The position numbers and the translations under genes are program-made. The notes under the pieces were generated by a model. The model worked only from the letters and a program-made list of their open reading frames with translations. It did no database searches and had not been told where the DNA came from. Source: an uncultured Prevotellaceae bacterium (lineage in GTDB: Bacteria; Bacteroidota; Bacteroidia; Bacteroidales; Bacteroidaceae). Taken from it: a stretch of DNA of 64,000 nt. This document shows, piece by piece, positions 33,787 to 44,256 of the stretch. Every line of letters begins with the position of its first letter. Within the stretch, counting starts at the first letter, position 1. The stretch is from assembly GCA_947176895.1 (NCBI GenBank), contig CAMWSK010000012.1:1-64000 (forward strand). Reading direction: 5' to 3'.

Positions 33787-35442
33787 ATGAAACGTTTATT
33801 GTCTTTTTCCTTGGCGGCATTGGTGACTTTGACGGTCATGGCTCAGCGTCAAGGCACGCGTCAAGCGGAACTGGCGCGTAATCTGCAGGTGTTTAGCGAT
33901 ATTTATCGCTTGCTGGATATATATTATGTGGATACGCTGAGTGCTGATACCACCATGGAATGGGCCATTCAGGGTATGTTGCAGCGCGTGGATCCTTTCA
34001 CCTCTTATTATAGGGAAGATGATGAGGAGCTTCGCCAGATGTCTACAGGTCAGTATGCGGGTATCGGCAGCGCCATCCGTTATAACCGGAAGTTGAAGCG
34101 TGTGGTGATAACACAGCCTTTTACCGGTATGCCCAGTTATGAGGCAGGGCTGAAGGCTGGTGATGTGTTGCAAAGTGTGGACGGACAGGACGTGGAGGGC
34201 AAGAATGCCACGGAGGTGACCAAGATGCTGCGTGGCGATGCGGGTACCACGGTGAAACTGGTGGTGACGCGTCCCGGACAGGACGAGAAGCCCCTGACTT
34301 TTGTTCTCACGCGCCGCAATATCCAGTTGCCCCTGGTGCCTTATTATGGCATGAGAAACGACAGCGTAGGTTATCTGCTGCTCACGGGCTTTACTCGGGG
34401 CACATCGCTGGAGGTTCGCCACGCCGTGAACGAACTGAAGAAGAAGGGCGTGAAGGCAATGGTGCTGGATTTGAGAGACAATCCGGGTGGAGTGGTTGAA
34501 GAGGCCGTGGACATTGTGAACCTTTTTGTTCCTAAAGGAAGGAAAGTGGTATACACCAAGGGTAAGATGCCCTCGACGAATATGGAGTACTATACCACCG
34601 GCGAGCCGCTGGATACGGTGATGCCTTTGGTGGTATTGGTGAACGGAGGCAGTGCCTCCTCGGCGGAAATCCTTAGCGGAAGCCTGCAGGATATGGACCG
34701 TGCCGTAGTGATGGGCGAGCGGACCTATGGTAAAGGTTTGGTGCAGAGTGTGCGTGAGTTGCCTTTTAACCGTAATTTGAAACTGACCATTTGCCGTTAC
34801 TATATTCCCAGCGGACGTTGCATACAGGCCTATGACTATCGTCATCTGAACCCTGACGGGTCGGTGGGCGTAGTGCCCGACAGCCTGACCCATGTGTTCT
34901 ACACCCGTGGCGGTCGTGCGGTGCGTGATGGTGGGGGTATCAAGCCTGATGTGGTGGTTGAGCCCGATTCCATGCCATCGTTTGTGTTTGACGTGGTGGC
35001 CGGCGATGAAATGTTCGATTGGGTGACCGGTTATATGAATCGACATCCGAAGGTGGCTCCGGCCGGTGAGTTTCATCTGAGTGATGCCGACTATGAGGAT
35101 TTTGCCGATTATATTCAGGAAAGCGGTTTCACGGCGAATCGCCGCACCCATGAGGTGCTCGGCGTGCTGAAGTCTGCCGCCCGTCTGGAGGGCTACTACG
35201 AGGATTCGAGGGCGGAATTCGATGCCTTGGAGACGAAACTTAAGAGTGATATGCGCACGGGTGTGATGAAGATGAAAGACAAGATTGTTCCCTTCCTGGA
35301 GACGGAAATCGTGAGCCGCGCTCATGGCGAGGGCGGTGCGGTGCGCCAGCAATTGGGCACGGATGCCGTCTGCCGGAGGGCCGTGCAGTTGCTTGCCAAT
35401 CCGGTCAAGATGCAGGAGATACTACATCCAAAAACAAATTAA
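33787..35442 (+). CDS. C-terminal processing peptidase (S41A, CtpA/Prc-like)
   Basis: From the ATG at 33787 the 551-residue protein has a signal peptide (ending TVMAQ), a PDZ domain (about residues 95-175) and the S41 serine peptidase domain. The catalytic Ser lies in GGSASSAEIL (about residue 296) and the Lys in TYGKGLVQ (about 321). A C-terminal helical region follows. It probably cleaves envelope or periplasmic proteins from their C-termini. An upstream in-frame ATG at 33751 lies inside the pfkB end and gives a worse signal peptide. Confidence 0.92.
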   Translation: MKRLLSFSLAALVTLTVMAQRQGTRQAELARNLQVFSDIYRLLDIYYVDTLSADTTMEWAIQGMLQRVDPFTSYYREDDEELRQMSTGQYAGIGSAIRYNRKLKRVVITQPFTGMPSYEAGLKAGDVLQSVDGQDVEGKNATEVTKMLRGDAGTTVKLVVTRPGQDEKPLTFVLTRRNIQLPLVPYYGMRNDSVGYLLLTGFTRGTSLEVRHAVNELKKKGVKAMVLDLRDNPGGVVEEAVDIVNLFVPKGRKVVYTKGKMPSTNMEYYTTGEPLDTVMPLVVLVNGGSASSAEILSGSLQDMDRAVVMGERTYGKGLVQSVRELPFNRNLKLTICRYYIPSGRCIQAYDYRHLNPDGSVGVVPDSLTHVFYTRGGRAVRDGGGIKPDVVVEPDSMPSFVFDVVAGDEMFDWVTGYMNRHPKVAPAGEFHLSDADYEDFADYIQESGFTANRRTHEVLGVLKSAARLEGYYEDSRAEFDALETKLKSDMRTGVMKMKDKIVPFLETEIVSRAHGEGGAVRQQLGTDAVCRRAVQLLANPVKMQEILHPKTN

Positions 35443-35457
35443 ATCTTTCACGGAATT

Positions 35458-35667
35458 ATGAAATATCGGCAAAAAGCATGTCGCACGAACCAACGGTTTA
35501 TGGCTGTGAGTATAATAATGGGATTGCTTCTGATAGCGGTTGTCTATGGCTTTTTGTGGTGGGCATCGGGTCGGAAGAGTTCCGTGGAGGAGGAAAATGT
35601 TGAAAAAGCAGGTGCGGAAACATGTTTTTTCGTGAAAAGTGCTTGCAATGAGGCAAAAAATACTTAA
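35458..35667 (+). CDS. Small one-span membrane protein
   Basis: The 69-residue protein starts 15 bp after ctpA. It has a basic N-terminus, one hydrophobic segment at about residues 16-36 (AVSIIMGLLLIAVVYGFLWW) and an acidic tail. Family not recognised. Its stop codon TAA forms the first bases of the -7 element for rimP. It may be a small partner of the protease (inference). Confidence 0.55.
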   Translation: MKYRQKACRTNQRFMAVSIIMGLLLIAVVYGFLWWASGRKSSVEEENVEKAGAETCFFVKSACNEAKNT

Positions 35668-35672
35668 CTTTG
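35665..35672 (+). promoter_or_regulatory. -7 element TAACTTTG for rimP-nusA-infB
   Basis: It matches TAnnTTTG; a TTGC at about 35644 is at the right distance for -33. It overlaps the stop codon of the small membrane protein. Confidence 0.6.
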
Positions 35673-35683
35673 CAACGTTGAAT

Positions 35684-35718
35684 AGTGAGGAGCCCGCAAG
35701 AGTTCCTCACTTCTTTTT
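35684..35718 (+). promoter_or_regulatory. Leader hairpin with T-run before rimP (possible attenuator)
   Basis: AGTGAGGA (35684-35691) pairs perfectly with TCCTCACT (35704-35711) around a 12-nt loop and is followed by TCTTTTT. It lies between the promoter and the rimP ATG at 35742, so it has the form of a premature terminator controlling the rimP-nusA-infB operon. Confidence 0.55.
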
Positions 35719-35741
35719 AAAAACAATCGGAATCAAAGAGA

Positions 35742-36209
35742 ATGATTGACAAAAAAGCCTTAGAGAGTGTTGTGAACGAATGGTTGGAAAAGACCGACTA
35801 TTTCCTGGTAGATCTGATTGTGTCGCCCGATGATAGCATCCAAGTGGTGATTGACCATGCCGAGGGAGTGTGGATTGACGACTGCGTGGAATTGAGCCGT
35901 TTCATCGAGAGCCGTTTCGACCGTGAACAGGAGGACTATGAACTGGAGGTGGGCAGTGCCGGACTGGGCCAGCCTTTCCGGGTCTATCGCCAGTGGGAGA
36001 TTCATGTTGGCAACCCCGTGGAGACGCAGATGAAAGACGGACACAAGTATCAGGGCACGCTGACAAAAGTGGACCCCGAGGGCTTTAATATGGAGGTGGA
36101 AATGAAGGTGAAGACCGAAGAAATGAAACGCCCCAAAAAACAAATGGTTGATGTGCGTTGTCCTTTTGCCGAGGTGGCAACCACCAGATATCTGATAAAA
36201 GTGAAATAA
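35742..36209 (+). CDS. rimP: Ribosome maturation factor RimP
   Basis: The 155-residue protein is needed for 30S subunit maturation. It shows the N-terminal domain (FLVDLIVSPDDSIQVVIDHAEG, with VELSRFIESRFD) and the EVGSAGLGQPFRVYRQW segment that corresponds to the family motif VSSPGLxRPL. The neighbours nusA (19 bp later) and infB are its classic partners. Confidence 0.92.
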   Translation: MIDKKALESVVNEWLEKTDYFLVDLIVSPDDSIQVVIDHAEGVWIDDCVELSRFIESRFDREQEDYELEVGSAGLGQPFRVYRQWEIHVGNPVETQMKDGHKYQGTLTKVDPEGFNMEVEMKVKTEEMKRPKKQMVDVRCPFAEVATTRYLIKVK

Positions 36210-36228
36210 ACAAAAACGAAATATAGAA

Positions 36229-37500
36229 ATGGCAACAAAAGCAAACACAGACAAGGTGAACCTGTTTGACTCGTTTACCGAATTCAACACCGAGAAAAGT
36301 ATAGACAAAACCACCCTGGTGAGCGTGCTGGAAGAGTGCTTCCGCAGCATGTTGGCCAAGACTTACGGTACAGATGAGAACTATGACATCATCGTAAATC
36401 CGGACAAGGGTGACTTTGAAATCTATAGAAACCGTATCGTGGTGCCTGACGGTCAGGTGACCGACGAAAACCAGCAAATCTCGTTGAAAGAGGCTCGTGC
36501 CATCGATGAGGATTATGAGGTGGACGAAGAGGTGAGCGAGCGTGTGCCGTTCTCCAGCTTCGGTCGACGCGCCATCCTCACGTTGCGTCAAACCTTGGCC
36601 GGACGTATTATGGAATTGGAGCACGACGCCCTTTATAACCAATACAAGGATCGTGTGGGCGAGGTGATTGGTGCTGAAGTGTATCAGGCCTGGAAACGTG
36701 AAACTCTGTTGCTGGACGATGACGGCAACGAACTGTTGCTGCCCCGCACCGAGCAGATTCCCGGAGACTTCTATCGCAAGGGTGAGACCGCTCGTGCCGT
36801 CATTGACCGTGTGGACAACACCAACGGCAAACCAAAGATTATCCTTTCGCGCACCAGTCCCATGTTCCTGCAGCGACTGATGGAAACCGAGGTGCCCGAG
36901 ATCAGCGACGGACTGATTACCATCCAGCGGGTGGCCCGCATCCCCGGTGAGCGTGCCAAGGTTGCCGTGGAAAGCTATGATGAGCGTATTGACGCCGTAG
37001 GTGCCTGCGTAGGTGTGCGTGGCAGTCGTGTGCATGGCATCGTTCGCGAGTTGCATGGCGAGAACATCGATGTGATTAACTATACCCAGAACCCCCAGTT
37101 GTTGGTGGCACGCGCCTTGGGTCCTGCTCAGGTAAACAAGGTGGTGTTGGACGAGGAGGAACACCGTGCCGAGGTGTATATGAACACCGATCAGGTGAGT
37201 TTGGCCATCGGTAAGGGTGGTTCGAATATCAAGTTGGCCAGTATGCTCACGGGTTATACTATCGATGTGTTCCGCGAATTGGATGAGAATGAGCAAGGCG
37301 ATGTGGATCTGGATGCCTATAGCGATGTGATAGAGCCTTGGATTATCGATGAATTGAAGAAAATCGGACTGAACACGGCCAACCAAGTGCTGGAGGCACC
37401 CCGTGAGGTGATTGTGAAGAATGCTGACCTGGAAGAGGAGACCGTGGATGACATCCTTCGCATTCTGAGAGAGGATGCCGAAGCGGCTGAAAAGGAGTGA
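36229..37500 (+). CDS. nusA: Transcription termination/antitermination factor NusA
   Basis: The 423-residue protein has the NusA N-terminal domain (about 1-130), an S1 domain (about 135-205) and two KH domains (about 210-350; GACVGVRGSRVHGIVREL and SLAIGKGGSNIKLAS). It ends in a short acidic region without the long E. coli-type acidic repeats. It binds RNA polymerase and nascent RNA. It lies in rimP-nusA-infB, so it may act on the hairpin in its own operon leader. Confidence 0.96.
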   Translation: MATKANTDKVNLFDSFTEFNTEKSIDKTTLVSVLEECFRSMLAKTYGTDENYDIIVNPDKGDFEIYRNRIVVPDGQVTDENQQISLKEARAIDEDYEVDEEVSERVPFSSFGRRAILTLRQTLAGRIMELEHDALYNQYKDRVGEVIGAEVYQAWKRETLLLDDDGNELLLPRTEQIPGDFYRKGETARAVIDRVDNTNGKPKIILSRTSPMFLQRLMETEVPEISDGLITIQRVARIPGERAKVAVESYDERIDAVGACVGVRGSRVHGIVRELHGENIDVINYTQNPQLLVARALGPAQVNKVVLDEEEHRAEVYMNTDQVSLAIGKGGSNIKLASMLTGYTIDVFRELDENEQGDVDLDAYSDVIEPWIIDELKKIGLNTANQVLEAPREVIVKNADLEEETVDDILRILREDAEAAEKE

Positions 37501-37542
37501 GCTTGGCTCCGCGACAATAACATTATTCGTTAGAGAAAGAAT

Positions 37543-40290
37543 ATGAGTATAAGATTAAGTAAAGTAACAAAAGAATGCAACGTGGGCTTGCAGACAGCGG
37601 TGGACTTTCTTCAGAAGAAAGGTTTCACTGATGTGGAGAGCAATCCCAATGCCAAAATAAGCGACGAGCAGTATGAAATGCTGCTTAACGAATTCTCTGC
37701 CTATAAGGGTTTGCGTAACGAAGCCACTCAGATGCAAAAACAGCGTCAGGAGGAGAAAGTGAGGGAGAAAGAGGCTCAGCGCACCAAACGTCAGCAGCAA
37801 CAGCAACAGGAGGTAGTGAGACCTGCCGTGGAAAAACTGAAGGGTCCTAAGGTGTTGGGTTCTATTGACCTGAATGCTCCCCGAAAGAAGGCGGAAGCTC
37901 CCAAACAGGAGGCGAAAGTTGAAAAGCCCGCCCCGAAGGTTGAGGAGAAGAAACCTGTGGAAAAGGCGGCTGTGGGAGTGGAACTTCCCAAGGAAGAGCC
38001 TCATAGCATCAGTGCGGAAAAGGGTACGACTCACGACTTGGGTAGTGATGGCGTGTTCCGTCCCACCGTGACTCCTACAGGAAATGGTCCCAAAGTGTTG
38101 GGCACTATCGACTTGAGTACGCTGAACCAGAGTACACGTCCAAAGAAAAAGAGTAAGGACGAAAAGCGCAAGGAACGTGAGAGCCGAGGCCGTGGAGGCT
38201 CGCAGAAAGTAGATGTCAATGCTTTCGTGCATCAAGGTGGCGGGCAGAACCGCCCCAAGAATCAGCAGGGAGGCAACGCACAGCGTGGCCAGCAGCAGGG
38301 GCAGCAAGGCCAGCAGCAGGGTAAGCGCACCAGGAATAAGCAGAAGAACCAGCCCAAGCAGCAGGTAGCCGCTCCTCAGGAAGTGAGCGAAGAGGATGTT
38401 GCCAAGCAGGTTCGCGAGACTTTGGCACGCCTTACCAGCAAAGGTTCGAAACTGGGTAAGGGCGCCAAGTATCGCCGCGATAAGCGCGAGGCTATTCGCG
38501 AATCCATGGAAGAGGAGATGAACGCTCAGGCAGCCGAGAACAAGATTCTGAAACTTACCGAGTTTGTTACTGCCAATGAACTTGCCACTATGATGGATGT
38601 GCCCGTGACAAAGATTATCGGCACCTGTATGAGTGTGGGTATTATGGTAAGTATCAATCAGCGATTGGATGCCGAGACCATCAATCTGGTGGCAGAGGAA
38701 TATGGCTTCAAGACCGAGTATGTGAGTGCGGAGGTGAGCGAGGCTGTAGTGGAGGCAGAGGATGATGAGGCTGATTTGCGGCCTCGTGCTCCCATCGTGA
38801 CCGTGATGGGTCATGTGGACCATGGTAAGACTTCGTTGCTCGACTATATTCGTCAGACCAATGTGATTGCCGGTGAGGCCGGAGGTATCACCCAGCATAT
38901 CGGTGCTTACAACGTGACTTTGGCCGACGGTCGTCATGTGACGTTCCTGGATACTCCCGGTCATGAGGCCTTTACCGCCATGCGTGCCCGTGGCGCCCAG
39001 GTGACCGACGTGGCCATCATCATCATTGCGGCCGATGACGATATCATGCCCCAGACCAAGGAGGCCATCAACCATGCCATGGCTGCCAACGTGCCTATTG
39101 TGTTTGCTATCAACAAGGTGGACAAGCCTGCTGCCAACCCGGAAAAGATTAAGGAGGGGCTGGCGCAGATGAATTTCTTGGTTGAGGACTGGGGCGGTAA
39201 GTATCAGAGCCAGGATATCAGTGCCAAAAAGGGTGTTGGTGTGCAGGAACTGCTGGATAAGGTGTTGCTGGAGGCTGAGATGCTCGATTTGAAGGCCAAT
39301 CCCAACCGGAAGGGTACGGGCACCGTCATCGAGAGTTCGCTGGATAAAGGCCGTGGATATGTGGCAACGGTGCTTTGCAGCAACGGAACCCTGCACGTGG
39401 GCGACATTGTGATTGCCGGTACCAACTACGGACGTGTGAAGGCCATGTTCAACGAGCGTGGACAGCGCGTCAAGGAGATCGGCCCCAGTCAGGCTGCCAC
39501 CATCTTGGGATTGAATGGTGCTCCCACTGCCGGAGACACGTTCCATGTGATGGATACGGACCAGGAAGCACGTGAGATTGCCACTAAGCGTGAGCAGTTG
39601 GCCCGTGAACAGGGTCTGCGTACGATGAAGCGTGTGGACCTGAACGAGATTGGCCGCCGCATTGCCTTGGGCGACTTTAAGGAATTGAACATCATCGTGA
39701 AGGGTGATGTGGACGGTTCTATCGAGGCGTTGAGCGATTCTTTGCTGAAGCTTTCCACCGAGAAGATACAGGTGAATGTGATTCAGAAGGCTGTGGGACA
39801 AATCAGCGAGAGCGATGTGAACCTGGCCGCCGCATCGGATGCCATCATCGTGGCCTTCCAGGTACGTCCTTCGGCTGCAGCCCGCAAGTTGGCAGAACAG
39901 GAGGGTGTAGATATCCGCACCTATAGTGTCATCTATGATGCCATCGAGGAAATTACCGATGCCATGGAGGGTATGCTCTCTCCCGAAATCAAGGAGGAGG
40001 TTACAGCCCAGGTGGAGGTTCGCCAGGTTTACCACATCAGCAAGGTGGGCACCGTGGCCGGAGCCTATGTGCTTGATGGTAAGGTAAGCCGCTCGAACAA
40101 AGTGCGTGTGGTGCGCGACGGTATTGTGGTGGCCACCGATGGGATTAACGCATTGAAGCGTTTCAAGGACGACGTGAAGGAGGTGACCACCAACTTCGAG
40201 TGCGGTATCTCGCTGGTTAAGTTCCAAGATCTGAAGGAGGGTGATATCCTTGAAACCTTCCAGGAGATTGAGGTGAAGGCCAAGCTTTAA
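37543..40290 (+). CDS. infB: Translation initiation factor IF-2
   Basis: The 915-residue GTPase places initiator tRNA on the ribosome. The N-terminal third is low-complexity and charged (runs of Q, K and E), typical of Bacteroidota IF-2. The G domain starts near residue 416 with GHVDHGKTS, then DTPGHEAF and NKVDKP. The two beta-barrel domains and the C-terminal domain are complete. It follows nusA by 42 bp. Confidence 0.97.
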   Translation: MSIRLSKVTKECNVGLQTAVDFLQKKGFTDVESNPNAKISDEQYEMLLNEFSAYKGLRNEATQMQKQRQEEKVREKEAQRTKRQQQQQQEVVRPAVEKLKGPKVLGSIDLNAPRKKAEAPKQEAKVEKPAPKVEEKKPVEKAAVGVELPKEEPHSISAEKGTTHDLGSDGVFRPTVTPTGNGPKVLGTIDLSTLNQSTRPKKKSKDEKRKERESRGRGGSQKVDVNAFVHQGGGQNRPKNQQGGNAQRGQQQGQQGQQQGKRTRNKQKNQPKQQVAAPQEVSEEDVAKQVRETLARLTSKGSKLGKGAKYRRDKREAIRESMEEEMNAQAAENKILKLTEFVTANELATMMDVPVTKIIGTCMSVGIMVSINQRLDAETINLVAEEYGFKTEYVSAEVSEAVVEAEDDEADLRPRAPIVTVMGHVDHGKTSLLDYIRQTNVIAGEAGGITQHIGAYNVTLADGRHVTFLDTPGHEAFTAMRARGAQVTDVAIIIIAADDDIMPQTKEAINHAMAANVPIVFAINKVDKPAANPEKIKEGLAQMNFLVEDWGGKYQSQDISAKKGVGVQELLDKVLLEAEMLDLKANPNRKGTGTVIESSLDKGRGYVATVLCSNGTLHVGDIVIAGTNYGRVKAMFNERGQRVKEIGPSQAATILGLNGAPTAGDTFHVMDTDQEAREIATKREQLAREQGLRTMKRVDLNEIGRRIALGDFKELNIIVKGDVDGSIEALSDSLLKLSTEKIQVNVIQKAVGQISESDVNLAAASDAIIVAFQVRPSAAARKLAEQEGVDIRTYSVIYDAIEEITDAMEGMLSPEIKEEVTAQVEVRQVYHISKVGTVAGAYVLDGKVSRSNKVRVVRDGIVVATDGINALKRFKDDVKEVTTNFECGISLVKFQDLKEGDILETFQEIEVKAKL

Positions 40291-40307
40291 GTGTGAGATA
40301 AGAGGAT

Positions 40308-40709
40308 ATGTCGCAATTAATTGGCTACAACGTTCTGACCACTATTGCATTTGTCGCCGTGGTGGGCTACGGAGTGATAACGGGATGGTCTCGAGGGCTG
40401 GTTAAAGAGGTTTGCTCCACCGGGGGCGTTTTTGTGGGCATCTTGCTCGCATGGTATTGTTACAACCACTTTGATCTGCCTTTGGGCGCTACCCTGTTGA
40501 TCTGCCTGCTCTTTCCTATCGTCTTCGGTATGTTGGCAACGGTGTTGTCCAAAATTCTGAACCAAATCATTATCATAGGATTCTTTCATCGATTGGGAGG
40601 AGCCCTGTTGGGCGGCTTGAAGTATGTCGTGTTGTTGTGGCTTATTGCAAAAGTGATACAAAGTAACGATGCATGGGCGAATCTATTGTTAGAGACAACG
40701 AATATGTAA
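40308..40709 (+). CDS. CvpA-family membrane protein
   Basis: The 133-residue protein has four hydrophobic segments (about residues 8-25, 32-50, 58-80 and 95-118), with the family pattern [14 protein letters not shown] near the start. CvpA proteins are inner-membrane proteins linked to colicin V production and envelope stress in E. coli. It follows infB by 17 bp and overlaps sufB by 37 bp. Confidence 0.85.
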   Translation: MSQLIGYNVLTTIAFVAVVGYGVITGWSRGLVKEVCSTGGVFVGILLAWYCYNHFDLPLGATLLICLLFPIVFGMLATVLSKILNQIIIIGFFHRLGGALLGGLKYVVLLWLIAKVIQSNDAWANLLLETTNM

Positions 40710-42130
40710 GAGAGGTTGCCCAGAAGCAGTATGCCTATGGGTTTACCACGGAGGTGGAGACGGACATCATCGACAAAGGTTTGAACGAGGATGTTGTTCG
40801 TCTCATCTCGCAAAAGAAGGGTGAGCCGGAATGGTTGCTGGAGTTCCGCTTGAAGGCTTATCGCCATTGGCTTACGATGACAGAGCCTGCGTGGGCGCAC
40901 CTTCGGATGCCCAAGATAGACTATCAGTCCATTTCCTATTATGCCGATCCCACGGCCAGAAAGAAAGGGGACGAGAAGAAAGAGATAGACCCCGAACTGA
41001 TGAAAACGTTCGACAAGTTGGGAATCCCTCTGGAAGAGCGTTTGGCCTTGAGCGGAATGGCTGTGGATGCCGTGATGGACTCTGTGAGCGTGAAGACCAC
41101 CTTCCGAGAGAAACTGAGTGAAAAGGGCATCATCTTCTGCTCTATCAGCGAGGCCGTGAGGGAATATCCCGACCTGGTACGTCGGTATTTAGGTTCGGTG
41201 GTAAACTATCGTGACAATTATTTTGCCGCACTCAACAGTGCCGTGTTCTCAGACGGCAGCTTCGTTTATATACCCAAGGGTGTGCGTTGTCCTATGGAAT
41301 TGAGCACCTATTTCCGCATCAATGCCCGTGAGACGGGGCAATTTGAACGGACGCTTATCGTGGCCGATGATGATGCCTATGTCAGTTATCTGGAAGGGTG
41401 CACGGCACCTATGCGTGACGAGAACCAACTGCATGCCGCCATCGTGGAGATTGTGGTGATGGATCGTGCCGAGGTGAAGTACAGCACGGTGCAGAACTGG
41501 TACCCCGGTGACAGCGAAGGAAAGGGAGGCGTACTTAATTTGGTGACCAAGCGTGGACTTCTCAAGGGCGAAAACAGCCGGTTGAGTTGGACGCAAGTGG
41601 AGACGGGAAGTGCCATCACCTGGAAGTATCCCAGTTGTGTGCTGATGGGCGACGGCTCGCAGGCCGAGTTCTATAGTGTGGCGGTGACCAACAACTTCCA
41701 ACAGGCCGACACGGGTACCAAGATGATTCATCTGGGTAAGAACACGAAGAGTACCATTATAAGTAAAGGTATCAGTGCCGGCAGGAGCGAGAACTCGTAC
41801 CGCGGACTGGTGAAGGTGGGTAAGCAGGCCGACAATGCACGCAATTATACCTCATGTGACAGTTTGCTGCTGGGAAGTACTTGCGGTGCCCACACATTCC
41901 CTTATATGGATGTGCAGAATCCCACAGCTGTGGTGGAGCATGAGGCTACCACCAGTAAAATCAGTGAAGACCAATTGTTTTATTGCCGCCAGCGCGGCAT
42001 TCCCACGGAGGATGCCGTCGGCTTGATTGTCAACGGCTATGCCAAGGATGTCATCAACAAACTGCCCATGGAGTTTGCCGTGGAGGCACAGAAACTGTTG
42101 GGCGTGTCGCTGGAGGGCACCGTGGGCTGA
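40673..42130 (+). CDS. sufB: Fe-S cluster assembly scaffold SufB
   Basis: The 485-residue protein is the SufBC2D scaffold subunit that builds Fe-S clusters. The start [20 protein letters not shown] fits known Bacteroidota SufB N-termini even though it overlaps cvpA by 37 bp. The beta-helix core and C-terminal Cys-containing part ([15 protein letters not shown]) are complete. The order sufB-sufC-sufD-sufS follows with short gaps or overlaps, one operon. Confidence 0.95.
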   Translation: MGESIVRDNEYVREVAQKQYAYGFTTEVETDIIDKGLNEDVVRLISQKKGEPEWLLEFRLKAYRHWLTMTEPAWAHLRMPKIDYQSISYYADPTARKKGDEKKEIDPELMKTFDKLGIPLEERLALSGMAVDAVMDSVSVKTTFREKLSEKGIIFCSISEAVREYPDLVRRYLGSVVNYRDNYFAALNSAVFSDGSFVYIPKGVRCPMELSTYFRINARETGQFERTLIVADDDAYVSYLEGCTAPMRDENQLHAAIVEIVVMDRAEVKYSTVQNWYPGDSEGKGGVLNLVTKRGLLKGENSRLSWTQVETGSAITWKYPSCVLMGDGSQAEFYSVAVTNNFQQADTGTKMIHLGKNTKSTIISKGISAGRSENSYRGLVKVGKQADNARNYTSCDSLLLGSTCGAHTFPYMDVQNPTAVVEHEATTSKISEDQLFYCRQRGIPTEDAVGLIVNGYAKDVINKLPMEFAVEAQKLLGVSLEGTVG

Positions 42131-42155
42131 CGAAAAGAAGTGTAAAGAACAGATT

Positions 42156-42908
42156 ATGCTTGAGATAAGAAATTTACATGCCTCTATAAATGGCAAAGAG
42201 ATATTGAAGGGCATCAACCTCACGGTCAACGACGGCGAGGTGCATGCTTTGATGGGACAAAACGGAGCCGGCAAGAGTACGCTGAGCAACATCATTGTGG
42301 GGCACCCTGCTTATGAGGTGACCACGGGTGAAATCCTTTTTAATGGTAAGGATGTCTTGGCCATGTCTCCCGAAGAACGTGCCCATGAGGGTATCTTTCT
42401 GTCCTTCCAGCAGCCGGTAGAGATTCCCGGTGTGTCTATGGTCAACTTCATGCGTGCTGCCGTGAATGCCAAGCGCAAATATCAGGGGCAGGAACCCATG
42501 ACGGCAGGTGATTTCCTGAAGTTGATGCGCGAGAAACGCAAGTTGGTGGAACTGGACAGTAAACTGGCCAACCGTGGAGTGAACGAAGGTTTCTCCGGTG
42601 GCGAGAAGAAGCGCAATGAGATTTTCCAGATGGCCATGCTCGAACCTACGTTCAGCATTCTGGACGAGACGGACAGCGGTCTTGATGTGGATGCCCTGCG
42701 CATTGTGGCCGAGGGCTTCAATCTGCTCAGGACCGAGAAGACAAGTGCTTTGGTCATCACTCATTACCAGCGTCTGTTGGATTATCTGAAGCCCGACATC
42801 GTGCATGTGCTCATTGACGGGCGTATTGTGAAGACGGGTACGCCCGAATTGGCCTTGGAGATTGAGAACAGAGGTTTCGACTGGATACGAGAGGAGGCAG
42901 GATTGTGA
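42156..42908 (+). CDS. sufC: Fe-S assembly ATPase SufC
   Basis: The ATG at 42156 gives 250 residues; the open frame upstream lies inside sufB. Walker A GQNGAGKST (about residues 33-41), the signature FSGGEKKRNE (about 147-156) and Walker B SILDETDSGLD (about 167-177) are all standard for SufC. It powers the SufBCD complex. The sufD start overlaps its stop (GTGA). Confidence 0.96.
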   Translation: MLEIRNLHASINGKEILKGINLTVNDGEVHALMGQNGAGKSTLSNIIVGHPAYEVTTGEILFNGKDVLAMSPEERAHEGIFLSFQQPVEIPGVSMVNFMRAAVNAKRKYQGQEPMTAGDFLKLMREKRKLVELDSKLANRGVNEGFSGGEKKRNEIFQMAMLEPTFSILDETDSGLDVDALRIVAEGFNLLRTEKTSALVITHYQRLLDYLKPDIVHVLIDGRIVKTGTPELALEIENRGFDWIREEAGL

Positions 42909-44248
42909 GTGCCCGGCAGCAATATATCGACCTTTTTCTACAGGAGCGACAACTTATCGACCGGCATTCCGCTCCGTTGATGAACGCTCTGCGTGAGAAA
43001 GCTTATGTTGATTTCCAACGTCAGGGATTTCCTACGCGCAAGGTGGAGGAGTATCGCTACACCGATATGGAGGAGGTTTTTGCTCCTGATTACGGAGTCA
43101 ACCTGCAACGTGTGCAGTTCCCCGTGAACCCGCATGACATCTTTAAGTGCAGTGTTCCCAACCTCAGCACATCGCTTTATTTCATGGTCAACGACTTGTT
43201 CCATAACAGTGTGATGCCCAAGACCCAGTTGCCTGAGGGAGTTGTGGTGGGCAGTCTCTGTCAACAAGCCCTGGAACATCCCGAGTTGTTGCAACCTTAT
43301 TACGGTCGCTTGGCAAAGACTGAAGCCGATTCTGTGACGGCTCTTAACACCATGTTGGCTCAGGACGGTCTGTTTATCTATATTCCCAAGAACGTGGTGG
43401 TGGACAAAACCATTCAGGTGGTTAATATTCTGCGTAGCGATGTTGATTTGATGGCCAATCGCCGGGTGCTCATTGTTCTTGAACAGGGTGCGCAGGCCAA
43501 GGTGCTCTTCTGTGATCATGCCATGGACGAGCGTTCGTTCCTGGCCACACAGGTGTGTGAGGTGTTCGTGGGCGAGAATGCCCATTTGGAACTTTACGAC
43601 CTTGAGGCTACGCATTTGCAGAGCCGCCGTGTGACTAACACGTATGTCCGCCAACAGAGCTACAGCACGTTGAACATGTGTACCATCACCATGCACAACG
43701 GTCTTACCCGCAACACGCTCGAAGTGGACCTGGCCGGTCAGTATGCCGAGACCCATGTCAACGGATGTGTGGTGGCGGACAAGCAACAGCATGTCGACAA
43801 CAATACGCTCATCCGCCACTCTGTGCCCAACTGCCAAAGCAACGAACTTTACAAGTATGTGCTTGATGACAGTTCTGTCGGGGCTTTTGCCGGTAAGGTG
43901 CTGGTGGTGGCCGATGCCCAGAAGACGGTTTCCAACGAGGTGAATGCCAACCTCTGCGCTTCACCCGATGCCCGTATGTATACCCAGCCCATGCTTGAGA
44001 TCTATGCTGATGACGTGAAGTGCTCACACGGAAGCACTGTGGGTCAGCTCAACGAACAGGCCCTCTTCTATATGCGTCAGCGTGGTATCAGCGAGGCCGA
44101 GGCCCGTCTTCTTTTGAAGTTTGCCTTTGTGGGCGAGGTGATAGACAGCATCAAACTCGAAACCCTTCGTGACCGTCTTCATTATTTGATGGAGAAGCGT
44201 TTTCGTGGCGAGCTTAGCCATTGTGAGGGATGTAAGGTGCATAATTAA
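42905..44248 (+). CDS. sufD: Fe-S assembly protein SufD
   Basis: The 447-residue paralogue of SufB forms the third part of SufBC2D. Its GTG start overlaps the sufC stop by 4 bp. The C-terminal beta-helix region (ELYKYVLDDSSVGAFAGKV and QALFYMRQRGISEAEAR) is characteristic. It is followed by sufS. Confidence 0.94.
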   Translation: MSARQQYIDLFLQERQLIDRHSAPLMNALREKAYVDFQRQGFPTRKVEEYRYTDMEEVFAPDYGVNLQRVQFPVNPHDIFKCSVPNLSTSLYFMVNDLFHNSVMPKTQLPEGVVVGSLCQQALEHPELLQPYYGRLAKTEADSVTALNTMLAQDGLFIYIPKNVVVDKTIQVVNILRSDVDLMANRRVLIVLEQGAQAKVLFCDHAMDERSFLATQVCEVFVGENAHLELYDLEATHLQSRRVTNTYVRQQSYSTLNMCTITMHNGLTRNTLEVDLAGQYAETHVNGCVVADKQQHVDNNTLIRHSVPNCQSNELYKYVLDDSSVGAFAGKVLVVADAQKTVSNEVNANLCASPDARMYTQPMLEIYADDVKCSHGSTVGQLNEQALFYMRQRGISEAEARLLLKFAFVGEVIDSIKLETLRDRLHYLMEKRFRGELSHCEGCKVHN

Positions 44249-44256
44249 GTTTGCCT

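Noticed and set aside
35618-35627. Single AAACATGTTT palindrome inside the small membrane protein gene
   Set aside because: It lacks the 2-bp centre and has no neighbouring units at 21-22 bp, so it is not counted with arrays A-C. The same applies to GATGAACATGT near 50127.
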